DNA of 64,000 nt from Flavobacteriaceae bacterium CP2B (GCA_001683825.1 LXTR01000012.1:62001-126000), one strand, 5' to 3'; positions 35,137 to 44,616 are shown, numbered from the stretch's first letter. Notes: generated from the sequence alone by a model not told the origin. Numbers and translations: made by a program.

Positions 35137-35337
35137 ATGAAAAAACCAACGATTGCCATAAGTTTATTTTTTGCACTAGCTATTGCCTTTACCGGATGCC
35201 GGGAGGAGAACTCCGCCAAGGAAAAGATGGAAGAAGGTATTGAGAAGATAGAGGAAGGCGCCGAGGAAGCAGGTGATGAGATTGAAGACGGCGTCGATGA
35301 AATCGAAGATGAAATTGATGATCATAGCCGGCCATAA
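35137..35337 (+). CDS. Small acidic lipoprotein
   Basis: This 66-residue protein has a lipoprotein signal (IAISLFFALAIAFTGCRE, lipidated Cys near residue 21) and a mature part made almost only of Glu, Asp, Lys, Ile, Gly and Ala in a KMEEGIEKIEEGAEEAGDEI-type heptad pattern, likely a helical coiled coil. I know no function; the mature part is reminiscent of small stress-induced coiled-coil proteins. It shares a transcript with the DUF1328 gene upstream and ends at a terminator. Confidence 0.85.
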   Translation: MKKPTIAISLFFALAIAFTGCREENSAKEKMEEGIEKIEEGAEEAGDEIEDGVDEIEDEIDDHSRP

Positions 35338-35367
35338 TACCGGCTGTGTCCTACATTTTTTATAAAT

Positions 35368-35399
35368 AGGGCTGCCCCGTTCAGGGCAGCCCTTTGGGT
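35368..35399 (+). terminator. Rho-independent terminator after the DUF1328-lipoprotein pair
   Basis: AGGGCTGCCC, a six-base loop and GGGCAGCCCT form a perfect ten-pair stem followed by TTGGGTTT. It lies 30 bases after the lipoprotein stop and next to the end of the convergent phosphoesterase gene. Confidence 0.78.
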
Positions 35400-35405
35400 T
35401 TACCC

Positions 35406-36308
35406 TTACCCCCTGCGAAGGTGGTAGGAAGCTAGTTTTTGCGGTCCCTCGAGTAAGACCCTCACTACCTGCAGCGTTCCGTCTTCCCGGGTGGCTATCT
35501 GCCACTTGATGAGTGCGATCGCACCGTTTTCTATTTCCAGCCCTGTAATACTCCTGGGGTGTACACAACTGCCGTCGTTGAATAAAGGGATGTCTCCGGG
35601 TTCGGGAAAACGCGGGCGGTGGGTATGCCCGACAATAGTGAACAAGAGGTCGTTTTTGAGGATCCAGCGTTTGAGGCGCCGTTCTACCTTGATCAGTTCC
35701 TTGAAATTACGGGCAGGGCTGGTTGGGTCGGCTATGCCCCAAACCTGCAGGGGTTTCCACAGTACCCGGACCAGGAAACGCCCCCAGCGCCAGAAGGTGT
35801 AGTTCCACCAGTCTGCCTGGTGGCCATGGGCCAGGAAGAGTTCCTGCCCTGTTTCCTGATGTTGCAGGACGAGGGCCTCGTGATAGCGGATTCCCACAAA
35901 CAATTCTTTCTCACAGGAATCTATGCGGTCAAAATAATGGCTCAGGTGCTTTTCTACGTAGGCAGGGTCCTTATAGACCATGTCGTGGTTTCCCCAAAGC
36001 AGGTGAAGCCTGCCCTCCTTATGGAATTGCTGTAACAATAGGTAGATATTCTTATGGGCTTCGAAGAGGGATGCAAAATTCATGTTCTCCCATAACTCAT
36101 CGCCATCGCCCAGTTCTGCGTACTGGAACCCTTCCTTGTAATAGTGCCGCAGCGCGTGGTAATAGATATTCCGGTTATTGGCGAACTCATCCGAAAAACT
36201 GTTGTCCCCACGATGGCAATCACTGAAAAGGATATATTTGGAACCATTGTCAAAAGCGATGCGATGCGCATTCTTATAGGCCCTGCTGAGGCGCGAATTG
36301 GAGGACAT
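35406..36308 (-). CDS. Calcineurin-like metallophosphoesterase
   Basis: This 300-residue enzyme has the full metal-ligand set: SDCHRGDN (DxH, about residue 29), ELGDGDELWE (GDxxE/D), WGNHDMVY (GNHD), AHGHQADW and IVGHTHRPRF. The E-L-W after the GD motif and overall length resemble UDP-2,3-diacylglucosamine diphosphatase (LpxH-like) and related enzymes, but the Bacteroidota lipid A enzyme cannot be confirmed from sequence alone. It has no signal peptide, so it should be cytosolic or peripheral. It is divergent from the GAF-protein gene. Confidence 0.88.
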   Translation of the reverse strand: MSSNSRLSRAYKNAHRIAFDNGSKYILFSDCHRGDNSFSDEFANNRNIYYHALRHYYKEGFQYAELGDGDELWENMNFASLFEAHKNIYLLLQQFHKEGRLHLLWGNHDMVYKDPAYVEKHLSHYFDRIDSCEKELFVGIRYHEALVLQHQETGQELFLAHGHQADWWNYTFWRWGRFLVRVLWKPLQVWGIADPTSPARNFKELIKVERRLKRWILKNDLLFTIVGHTHRPRFPEPGDIPLFNDGSCVHPRSITGLEIENGAIALIKWQIATREDGTLQVVRVLLEGPQKLASYHLRRG

Positions 36309-36419
36309 GTTGTAAGTTTGGTTAAATATCCTAAAAAGTAAACAGATAGTTATGCCCCTGTATCACAATAATTCAGCTTTCTTTTGTAATTTTACCGTCT
36401 GAATGCAGACCAATTACCA

Positions 36420-38792
36420 ATGAATTTGAGACCGGATAAAGTACTGCCCATGAGATACTTCATCAGCTTCGAGAAGCTGTTGAAGCGCTATGAGATGCTG
36501 GCAGATAGCGAAAACCTTTTTCTGGCTTCAAAGGCGAAGAAGCTCCTGGATGCCCAGAAACCGTATCCCGAACTAAGGGAAGGTTTTGAGGATTTTTCGC
36601 TCCTGCAGGAACACCGGGACATCATCGACCTCCTGCTGCAGGATTCATTTTCCGAGGTGCTGACGCATAACGAGATCAAAGCGGCTACCCTCGCCTATGA
36701 CAATGTGATTTTTCAATCGTCCGAGAGGTTTCAAAAAATCCTGCGGGAGGCGGGCCCCGATTTTAAACTGGTGATCAGGAACCAGAAAGAGGAAGTAGAT
36801 TATATCATGGCCGCTACCGTCATCCTGAAGTTCTATTACGGGGCTAAGCTCGATTTTAGCCGCCCTGTGTATTATGATATCCCTGACGCCCAGGGGGTGG
36901 TACACCAGTACCGGATCCTGTACAATGCCGATTTCATGGAAATCCTCCCCACAGAACGCTCCCTGGAGCTAAGCGAGGAACAAATACAGGAACTGCTTGA
37001 GCACCCCAAGGACCTGGAACTTTGGCAAAAGAGGATCCCCCCGGATAGCTTCGTGGCCAAGGGCTTTGTGATTGCCAATATGTTCGACGTTACCGCAGAG
37101 CATTCGATCTCCGAAATTAAATCGAAACTCATTGCCAGTGACAAACGCGGAAGCGATAATTTTATGACCGACCTGCAGGAAACGTTTCGCTCTTTTTTCA
37201 AGATACGTGACCTCAAGGTGGGTTTTGTCACCTATAATTACAAAGAAAACCAGTTTGCAAAGGTATATGGCAAAGGGATCGAAAGTTACCTACTGAATAA
37301 CAAGGAACTGGAGGATTGTGAAAAGGCCCTTTGTCCGGGTTGTTATGAAAGGCTCCTGGAGGAAATCGATTACTCCGTGATCCCTGATGTGGATAAATTC
37401 TTCGAACGGTCCGGGGGGGGGGCACCCTATAAAGCCCTTCGCGAACAGGGCATCAAAAGTGCCATTTTCGCCCCCATAGCCAGTGAGGGGAAACTTTTGG
37501 GGATCCTCGAGATCGTGTCGGGGACCAAAGGAGTGCTCAATGGTGTCAATGCCACCAAACTGGAGGATGTGATGCCTTATATAGTATCTGCGGTCACGCG
37601 CTCCAAAATAGAGGAGGAGAACCTGATTGATGCCATTATCCAGCATGAATGCACCACGGTACACTCTTCGGTACTCTGGAAATTCCAGCAGGAGGCCAGG
37701 CGTTTTATTGTGGATGACATGCAGGGGATGAACCCGGCCTTCAGGGAAATTGTCTTCAAGGAGGTATACCCGCTCTACGGACAGATAGACATCAAGGATT
37801 CATCCAGGGCCCGTAACGCGGCGATCCAGCGAGACCTGTTGATACAGCTTGCAGAGATTAAGGAAGTCCTGAGAGCTGCATTCGAGGAATACCAATTGCC
37901 TGTTTACGAAGAGTTGATGTACCGCGTAACCAACCATGTGGAAGAGATCAAAGAGGTGCTCCACACCAATAGCGAGCAGGCCATATTCGATTTTGTCAAG
38001 GAAGAGGTAGAACCCGTCTTCAGCCACCTCATGAAAACGAATAAGGACCTTGCCGGGAAGATTGCGGCCTACGAAGCCAAGATCGATGCGGGTACGGAAT
38101 CCTATTATGACCACCGAAGGAATTACGATGAAAGCGTAATGCGTACCAACAGGCGTATGGCTTCCATAATAGATAAGCGACAGGAGGATGCACAGCGGAT
38201 GTTCCCGCACTATTTTGAACGCTACAAGACCGATGGGGTGGAGCACAACATGTACATTGGCGACTCAATTTCCGAGGAAATGGCATTTCAGCCCCTCTAC
38301 CTTAAAAACCTGAGGCTGTGGCAGCTGCAGGTGATGTGCGAGATGGAAAACGCCTTTTACCACCTTAAACCCCAGCTTCCCGTACAATTGGATGTGGCCT
38401 CCCTCATCCTGGTCTACAACACCTCACTTTCCATCCGTTTCCGGATGGACGAAAAGCGATTTGATGTGGACGGCACTTACAACGCGCGTTATGAGGTGAT
38501 CAAGAAGCGCATAGACAAATCCTTTATCAAAGGTACCGACCAGCGATTGACCGAGACCGGCAAGATGTGTATCGTTTATTCGCAAAAGAAAGACGAGATT
38601 GAGTACCTCAGATATATTCGCTTCCTGAAATCAAAAGGGTATTTCACGGATAATGTGGAGGTGGTAGAACTCGAAGGCCTGCAGGGGGTTACCGGGTTGA
38701 AGGCCATCAGGGCCGAAATCCTCTACCAGAAAGGAAACGAAACCGAAAGGACCTATACCTACGAGGACCTTATGGAGGAGCTAAAACCCTAG
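36420..38792 (+). CDS. Large GAF-domain protein of unknown function
   Basis: This 790-residue soluble protein is a flavobacterial conserved type. Residues about 240-400 form a GAF-like domain (LKVGFVTYNYKENQFAKVYG, then GIKSAIFAPIASEGKLLGIL and ENLIDAIIQH). The N-terminal third has a conserved ADFMEILP segment and the C-terminal half is mostly charged helix, ending in a VKKRIDKSFI-type region. No histidine kinase, cyclase or GGDEF module is seen, so the output is unknown. An ATG at 36450 is an alternative start. Its stop overlaps the convergent HD-effector gene by four bases. Confidence 0.78.
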   Translation: MNLRPDKVLPMRYFISFEKLLKRYEMLADSENLFLASKAKKLLDAQKPYPELREGFEDFSLLQEHRDIIDLLLQDSFSEVLTHNEIKAATLAYDNVIFQSSERFQKILREAGPDFKLVIRNQKEEVDYIMAATVILKFYYGAKLDFSRPVYYDIPDAQGVVHQYRILYNADFMEILPTERSLELSEEQIQELLEHPKDLELWQKRIPPDSFVAKGFVIANMFDVTAEHSISEIKSKLIASDKRGSDNFMTDLQETFRSFFKIRDLKVGFVTYNYKENQFAKVYGKGIESYLLNNKELEDCEKALCPGCYERLLEEIDYSVIPDVDKFFERSGGGAPYKALREQGIKSAIFAPIASEGKLLGILEIVSGTKGVLNGVNATKLEDVMPYIVSAVTRSKIEEENLIDAIIQHECTTVHSSVLWKFQQEARRFIVDDMQGMNPAFREIVFKEVYPLYGQIDIKDSSRARNAAIQRDLLIQLAEIKEVLRAAFEEYQLPVYEELMYRVTNHVEEIKEVLHTNSEQAIFDFVKEEVEPVFSHLMKTNKDLAGKIAAYEAKIDAGTESYYDHRRNYDESVMRTNRRMASIIDKRQEDAQRMFPHYFERYKTDGVEHNMYIGDSISEEMAFQPLYLKNLRLWQLQVMCEMENAFYHLKPQLPVQLDVASLILVYNTSLSIRFRMDEKRFDVDGTYNARYEVIKKRIDKSFIKGTDQRLTETGKMCIVYSQKKDEIEYLRYIRFLKSKGYFTDNVEVVELEGLQGVTGLKAIRAEILYQKGNETERTYTYEDLMEELKP

Positions 38793-39991
38793 GAGGGGAG
38801 TTGCATAATCCTCTCCGGCCCATAGAACTTCAGGGCCACAAAGAAGGCGATGACCGAAAGGATCATGCCGATCATGAATATCGTATAGGTCCACCGCAGC
38901 AACTTGTATTTCCTGTCGAGCACCAGCCCGAGAAAATACAGGTCTTTGGTCAGTGAGGAATACACATATTTCTTATCCTTGATCAGTTCCTGTATGGCCC
39001 ATTCGTAGTCCGGGAGTTCCATTTTGTGGAAGTTTCCAAAAAACAACAGGTTGACCCGCTTTTCCCTGACATCCTCCTTGCTAAACTGCCCGCTGGTGAT
39101 ATTGGGGCGGGTGGCCAGGATAGACAGGATCATGGAGATGATGCTGAACAGCAAAAAGATGCCTGTGGGGTAAATCAGGTAATCGTTAGAGGGGTTGTCC
39201 AGTTTGGGGATCAGGTTGGAAAGGACCAGTGAGATGATGATCGCGTTCACAGACAATAAGATATTCGCTTTGGTGTCGGCGATATCGCTAAGTTTCAGGT
39301 GGTTTCGCATGGTGACCCGGAACATGGTCTGAATACCCCTTTCCGGGCTTTCGTTTTTGAATTTGGCCTTCAACTGTTCTTTCTTGACCATTTTTTTTCG
39401 CGACTTTTTGGCCTTTACCAGGTCGCGAAGGTTTTTCTCCTTGCGTTCCTGCCAGTTTTCAATGGCGTAATCCGTATAATACCGATGTTCTGTACGCAAC
39501 ATTTTAATATTTTCATCCCGCCATTCCTCCGGGGTGTAGGAGGCAATGCCCAGCAACGACAATTCTTCCTTTAGCAATTCGGATACCGCTAAATAGTTTT
39601 TTTGCCCCAGGTGCGAGGCGTCTGCGTCCCTGATAATCTCTTCGCTGAGGTTGGTCGGTTCATAAAACCTTTGGGTGGCCATGATGAAGGATGCTACCTG
39701 CTCGATCTTCCCGGGGTCATACCCCTTCTCCTCCAGGAATTTTTTAGCGATGGCGCAACTACTCTCCTCGTGATGATCGTAGCCTTTGACATAACCGGTG
39801 TCGTGGAGCCATGCGGCAATGAGCAGGACTTCGGCCTCTTCCTCACCAAGCCCGTAATGATCTGATAATTCTTTAGTACATTTAACCACACGTTGGGTGT
39901 GTTGCAGGTTATGGTAGAGGTAGTGTTTATCCAGCTTCTGGCCAAGGAAATCAATGACAAAATATTCAGTTTCTCGAAGTATCTCCGACAT
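38789..39991 (-). CDS. HD phosphohydrolase fused to a Pycsar-type transmembrane effector domain
   Basis: This 400-residue protein has an N-terminal HD domain: LYHNLQHTQRVV (His31), AAWLHDTGY (His63-Asp64), HHEESS and RDADASHLGQ. A basic linker follows (191-211), then a domain like the Pycsar effector PycTM (DUF5706): KLSDIADTKANILLSVNA with membrane segments at about 243-261, 273-293 and 369-387. HD enzymes of this kind hydrolyse nucleotides or cyclic nucleotides; PycTM proteins permeabilise the membrane when they sense cCMP or cUMP. No cyclase is adjacent. The ATG at 39991 (MSEILRETEY) starts the HD domain and removes a spurious 59-codon extension. Confidence 0.82.
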   Translation of the reverse strand: MSEILRETEYFVIDFLGQKLDKHYLYHNLQHTQRVVKCTKELSDHYGLGEEEAEVLLIAAWLHDTGYVKGYDHHEESSCAIAKKFLEEKGYDPGKIEQVASFIMATQRFYEPTNLSEEIIRDADASHLGQKNYLAVSELLKEELSLLGIASYTPEEWRDENIKMLRTEHRYYTDYAIENWQERKEKNLRDLVKAKKSRKKMVKKEQLKAKFKNESPERGIQTMFRVTMRNHLKLSDIADTKANILLSVNAIIISLVLSNLIPKLDNPSNDYLIYPTGIFLLFSIISMILSILATRPNITSGQFSKEDVREKRVNLLFFGNFHKMELPDYEWAIQELIKDKKYVYSSLTKDLYFLGLVLDRKYKLLRWTYTIFMIGMILSVIAFFVALKFYGPERIMQLPS

Positions 39992-40045
39992 AATATTAGA
40001 ATTGTGATATCCAAAGTACGAAATTCTGTTTTTAAAGGAATCGTT

Positions 40046-43000
40046 ATGAGTAAACATTTTGTTTTGCTGGTCCTGGTCTTCATTTTTGTCGGCTGTGCCA
40101 CCTACAAGCCCAAATACGCTGGTGAAGATGGCAGGACAGATTTGAAGGAAGGCAAGGAAATAGCCCATACCTTTTATTTAATCGGCGACGCCGGCAAATC
40201 TCCTATGGGGGGGCTTAACCCGGCCCTGGAATCCTTCCGCGAGCGGTTGTCGGTTGCAGCGTCCAACAGCACGGCGATTTTTTTGGGGGATAACATCTAT
40301 CCCGCCGGCCTGCCCGACCCCAAAGCGGATAGCCAGGCGTATCTCGAGGCGAAAAACCATTTGGACGCCCAGCTTAAAACCCTGGACCGGTTTAAGGGGA
40401 AAGCCCTTTTTATTCCTGGAAACCACGACTGGTACAGTGAGGGGTTGAAGGGTTTGGACCGGCAGGCAGACTATGTACGCAAATGGCTGGATACCAAGGA
40501 GGCCTTTATGCCCGACGACGGATGCCCGCTTCAAACCGTTGAAATCAGTGATAAAGTTGTCCTCATCGTAATCGATACAGAGTGGTACCTGGCCAATTGG
40601 GACAGGCATCCCAATATGAATGACAAGTGCGAGGTCAAAAGCAGGGAAAAGTTCTTCGAGCAGTTAGAAGATATCATAAAAGACCATAGCGATAAAACCA
40701 CCCTCCTTGCCATGCACCACCCCATGTTCAGCTACGGGGTCCACGGGGGGCAATACACCTTTAAACAACAGTTTTACCCCAGCAATGGCGGCATTCCCCT
40801 GCCCGTGCTGGGATCGGTCATCAACGTTTTGAGGCGCACCACCGGCGCCTCCAGGGAAGATATGAACAACAAGCGCTATATGGACCTGAAAAAGCGGTTG
40901 GTTACATTGGCCCAGTATTCAGACAAGGTCATTTTTGCCTCGGGGCACGAACATACGCTACAGTATATCGTAGAAGAAAACATCCCGCAGATTGTCAGTG
41001 GTTCCGGGGCCAAAGAGGGGGCGACTCGCCTCCTGAACGGCAGTCAATTTTCTACCGGCGCCATGGGGTACGCCAGCCTGGAGGTATACACGGACGGGTC
41101 TTCCCGGGTACGGTTCTACGGTTTGGACGACGCGGATAAAGAAACATTCCTTTATACGTCTCAGGTGTTGCCACCCGACAGGGAGCCGGCCATGGACGAA
41201 TATGACGCCGATTTCGCGCCGGAGGTGAAGGCTTCGGTCTATACGGACGAAGAAGTGGAAAAAGGGGGGCTTTATACCAGGATTTGGGGCGAACGATACC
41301 GCAAGTACTACGGGACCGATGTTACAGCCCCTACGGTGAGGATCGATACACTATTCGGCGGATTGGAACCCGTGAGAAAAGGGGGAGGGCACCAATCCAA
41401 ATCCCTCCGGCTCCGCCATAAAAGCGGGAAAGAGTATGTAATGCGGGCACTGAGGAAGAGCGCTGAGCTCTACCTGCAGGCCATGGCGTTCAAAGACCAG
41501 TATGTGGTAGGCGATTTTGAAGACACCTATACCGAAGAAGTGCTGTTAGACTTTTATACGGGGGCCCATCCGTATGGACCCTTTACCGTGGGGGTATTGT
41601 CTGACGCGGTTGACCTCTACCATACCAACCCGGTGCTGTATTATGTGCCAAAACAACCGGCCCTGAAGGAATTCAACGAGGAATTCGGGGACGAGTTGTA
41701 CATGATTGAGGAACATGCGGGGGACGGCCATGGCGATTTGGAGAGTTTTGGCTTTGCCGATGAGCTGAAAAGTACAGACAGCATGCTGGAGGACCTCAGG
41801 GATGATGAAAAATATTCGGTCGATGCGCAGATGTACCTCAGGGCGCGTTTGTTTGACATGGTCATCGGCGACTGGGACCGGCATGTCGACCAGTGGCGTT
41901 GGGCAGAATTCAAGGGCAGTGAGAAAGGGTCGGTCGTGTACCGGCCCGTACCCAGGGACAGGGACATGGCGTATTCTGACTATGGCGATGGCTGGCTGAT
42001 GAACCTGGCCACCCGAATTATCCCGGGGCTAAGGATCATGGAGGGTTTCAGCGAGGAAATCCGAAGCGTGGCTGGGTTTAATTCCTCTCCCGGCACCTAT
42101 GTGCTGGACCTGGCCCTGCTGACCGAAACCACCCCGGAACAATGGCAGGAAGAGGCCGAATTTATCCGCCAAAACTTAACCCCGGAACTCATAGACCTGG
42201 CTTTCCGCAATTTCCCCGAAGCAGTGCGGGGCGAAACCACGGAAAAGCTCAAACGCATACTCCTGGCCCGCGCGGCCAATATCCCCGAGACGGCGCGGGC
42301 GTACTACCGCATCCTGAATACCTATGCAGTGGTAACGGGAACCGATAAGGACGACTGGTTCGAGATCAATTGCCTGAACGAGCAGGAGACTGAAGTAAAG
42401 GCTTTCCGGATTATCGATGGGGAAAAGAAGAAAATGTTTTTCCATAAGGTGTTTTCTAAGGATGCTACCCGCGAAATATGGGTGTATGGCCTGGACGACG
42501 ACGATCGTTTTGAAGTGAAAGGCCTTAGGCGTTCGGCGATAAAAGTGCGCCTGATCGGGGGGCAGAACCATGACGTTTACGAGGTGCAGGACAACAACCG
42601 CAATATCCATATCTACGATTACAAATCCAGGAAAAACACCTATTTAGCGACCGGCTCGGCCCACGTATACCGGCTCGATGACTATGAGGTGAATACCTAC
42701 CGGCCCCTGAATATCAGGTCGTCCAATTCCCTGTTTCTGCCTACGCTCGGGTTTAACCCGGATGACGGGGTAAAGCTTGGCTTCAGCACTACACATACCT
42801 ATAACGGCTTCCGGCAAAACCCCTTTACCCAAAGGCACCACTTCAATGCCGCTTTTTATTTTGCGACCAGTGGATTTGAATTGGGCTACAGGGGCGAATT
42901 CGCCAATATAACCCAAAATTTGAACCTGGAGCTGGAGGGGAGGTTTACCAGCCCAAACTTCAGTATCAACTTCTTTGGTTTTGGTAATGATACCCCCAAC

Positions 43001-43762
43001 CCAGATGACGAACTCGACCTGGATTATAACAGGGTCAAGCTGGAAACCATCCGCCTGTCGCCCTCCCTTGTCTGGCGGGGCGACATGGGGGCAAAACTGA
43101 AAGCGGGGGTTACCTTTGAAACCATAGAAGTGGAGCAAACCGAGGACCGGTTTATCAATCTTTTTTACCAGGCCAATGGTGAGGATACCAGGAACAATTT
43201 CTTTGGCATCGATGTCGCCTATGGTTATAAAAATGCGGATAACGAGGCTTTTCCCACCATGGGTATGGCCACTTCCCTGCAGGTGGGATATAAAACCAAC
43301 CTCGATGTTGGCAGCAGGGATTTTGGGTATGTCATCCCATCCTTGTCAATGGACTACAAGTTGACCCCCGGCGGCCGGCTCGTTTTGGCCTCCAAATGGA
43401 AAGCCCATTTCAATATAGGGGACGGGTATGAATTTTACCAGGCGGCCAGTATTGGCGCCAATGACGGGTTAAGGGGCTACAGGTTTCAACGGTTCACCGG
43501 GAAAACGGCGTATTATCAAAATACCGACCTCCGTTATAGCCTTAGCCAGATGAAGACCAGGATCCTCCCCGTAAGTTTGGGGCTGTACGGCGGATTCGAT
43601 TACGGCAGGGTATGGTTCCCCGGGGATAGTTCCAATAGCTGGCATACGTCTTACGGGGGAGGGTTCTTCCTGAATGGGGCCGACCTTATGACAGCTACCC
43701 TGGCGCTTTTTCACAGCGATGACGGGCTACGGTTTTCCTTTGGTGTCGGGTTTGGCTTTTAA
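40046..43762 (+). CDS. Giant lipoprotein: metallophosphoesterase, kinase-like module, outer-membrane beta-barrel
   Basis: This 1238-residue lipoprotein (signal HFVLLVLVFIFVGCATY) begins with a calcineurin-like phosphoesterase: LIGDAGK, FLGDNIYP (about 83), PGNHDWYSEG (about 125), MHHPMFSYG and SGHEHT (about 297). Residues about 450-660 resemble atypical kinases: a possible Lys in EYVMRALRK (about 462), MIEEHAGDGH, FDMVIGDWDRHVDQWRW (about 602-618, like NxDRH of FAM20/CotH/HipA) and RPVPRDRDMAYSD (metal motif). From about residue 890 it is a BamA/surface-antigen-like beta-barrel ending in FSFGVGFGF. The kinase idea is inference. The start at 40046 gives the lipoprotein signal. It is divergent from the HD-effector gene. 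Confidence 0.78.
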   Translation: MSKHFVLLVLVFIFVGCATYKPKYAGEDGRTDLKEGKEIAHTFYLIGDAGKSPMGGLNPALESFRERLSVAASNSTAIFLGDNIYPAGLPDPKADSQAYLEAKNHLDAQLKTLDRFKGKALFIPGNHDWYSEGLKGLDRQADYVRKWLDTKEAFMPDDGCPLQTVEISDKVVLIVIDTEWYLANWDRHPNMNDKCEVKSREKFFEQLEDIIKDHSDKTTLLAMHHPMFSYGVHGGQYTFKQQFYPSNGGIPLPVLGSVINVLRRTTGASREDMNNKRYMDLKKRLVTLAQYSDKVIFASGHEHTLQYIVEENIPQIVSGSGAKEGATRLLNGSQFSTGAMGYASLEVYTDGSSRVRFYGLDDADKETFLYTSQVLPPDREPAMDEYDADFAPEVKASVYTDEEVEKGGLYTRIWGERYRKYYGTDVTAPTVRIDTLFGGLEPVRKGGGHQSKSLRLRHKSGKEYVMRALRKSAELYLQAMAFKDQYVVGDFEDTYTEEVLLDFYTGAHPYGPFTVGVLSDAVDLYHTNPVLYYVPKQPALKEFNEEFGDELYMIEEHAGDGHGDLESFGFADELKSTDSMLEDLRDDEKYSVDAQMYLRARLFDMVIGDWDRHVDQWRWAEFKGSEKGSVVYRPVPRDRDMAYSDYGDGWLMNLATRIIPGLRIMEGFSEEIRSVAGFNSSPGTYVLDLALLTETTPEQWQEEAEFIRQNLTPELIDLAFRNFPEAVRGETTEKLKRILLARAANIPETARAYYRILNTYAVVTGTDKDDWFEINCLNEQETEVKAFRIIDGEKKKMFFHKVFSKDATREIWVYGLDDDDRFEVKGLRRSAIKVRLIGGQNHDVYEVQDNNRNIHIYDYKSRKNTYLATGSAHVYRLDDYEVNTYRPLNIRSSNSLFLPTLGFNPDDGVKLGFSTTHTYNGFRQNPFTQRHHFNAAFYFATSGFELGYRGEFANITQNLNLELEGRFTSPNFSINFFGFGNDTPNPDDELDLDYNRVKLETIRLSPSLVWRGDMGAKLKAGVTFETIEVEQTEDRFINLFYQANGEDTRNNFFGIDVAYGYKNADNEAFPTMGMATSLQVGYKTNLDVGSRDFGYVIPSLSMDYKLTPGGRLVLASKWKAHFNIGDGYEFYQAASIGANDGLRGYRFQRFTGKTAYYQNTDLRYSLSQMKTRILPVSLGLYGGFDYGRVWFPGDSSNSWHTSYGGGFFLNGADLMTATLALFHSDDGLRFSFGVGFGF

Positions 43763-44616
43763 TCGAGGGCGAACCTGTACAGGTTTCTTCCCGTGGCACC
43801 CACTTTTTCGTCGGAAAGCAACAAGGTGCGGTTGTTTAGGAACCCGACAGATTCTAATTGTGTAGTGGCCCCGAGGTTGATGGTGGTCAGGGTTCCTTGC
43901 GTGAAATCATCGGATGTGAAGTCGGAAAAGACCCAAAGCGTCCCATATCCCAGCAGCACGATGGTTTTTCCGTCCGGACTGATGTCGGCGGCCGTAACCT
44001 CGCAAACGCCGCGCTCCCGGCAAGGGGTAAAGGAGCCCACCGGGATGGCCTCATAGCTGCCTTTTTTCGCCGGTACTTTATAGATATAGGCTTTACCTGT
44101 AAAAGGTCGTGCCCTGTCTTTGGTAACCATGTAAAGGTACCCGTCCCGGTAGAAGAGGGCTTCGGCATCATGCCTGCCACCATGGTCCCGTGGCCGCGCC
44201 CCTTTCCTGGCCGGGTAATGGAATTCTATGTGTTCTGCGTCAATCTTATCCCCGGGTTCTATCCTGGGGTCCGGGATCTTATAAATAAGCAGTTTTTTCC
44301 TTTTCAGTGAATTGTTGCCGAGGTCGGCAATATAGAGGTTGCCATGGGGATCCTGTGCCAGGTCCTCCCAGTCTTCGTTGCGGGCATTTTTTACCTCAAA
44401 GTCTTTCAACAAACGCCCTTTTAGGTCTACCTGGTATATTTCATCCTTGTTACCGCCATCTTCGATGATCCAGACAGAGGTAGAGTCCAGGATGGCCATC
44501 CCCGAATTCTCATCCAGTTTCCCCGGCAGTTTGGCCAGGAAGGTTAGTTGCCCGTAATTGGAACAGCTTACCAGGAAACAGAGGAAAAATGCGGGTAATA
44601 TCCTAATCATCGTCAT
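43759..44616 (-). CDS. Beta-propeller-like lipoprotein
   Basis: This 285-residue protein has a lipoprotein signal (ILPAFFLCFLVSCSNYG) and repeated blade-like beta segments: SVWIIEDGGNKDEIYQVDL, EDLAQDPHGNLYIADLGNN, DAEALFYRDGYLYMVTKD and ADISPDGKTIVLLGYGTLWVF. The pattern is of an NHL/SdiA-regulated or esterase-like beta-propeller; I cannot name the ligand. ATGs at 44616 and 44610 are both possible; each overlaps the end of the upstream GyrI-like gene. It is the last gene of a five-gene exported-protein operon, and its stop overlaps the convergent giant lipoprotein by four bases. Confidence 0.78.
   Translation of the reverse strand: MTMIRILPAFFLCFLVSCSNYGQLTFLAKLPGKLDENSGMAILDSTSVWIIEDGGNKDEIYQVDLKGRLLKDFEVKNARNEDWEDLAQDPHGNLYIADLGNNSLKRKKLLIYKIPDPRIEPGDKIDAEHIEFHYPARKGARPRDHGGRHDAEALFYRDGYLYMVTKDRARPFTGKAYIYKVPAKKGSYEAIPVGSFTPCRERGVCEVTAADISPDGKTIVLLGYGTLWVFSDFTSDDFTQGTLTTINLGATTQLESVGFLNNRTLLLSDEKVGATGRNLYRFALD

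Noticed and set aside
38789-39991. A complete Pycsar anti-phage operon
   Set aside because: Only the effector-like domain is present; there is no nucleotide cyclase gene adjacent and no mobile or defence genes around it.
39893-40045. A 51-codon extension at the start of the giant lipoprotein
   Set aside because: It overlaps the divergent HD-effector gene and hides the lipoprotein signal, which begins at the ATG at 40046.
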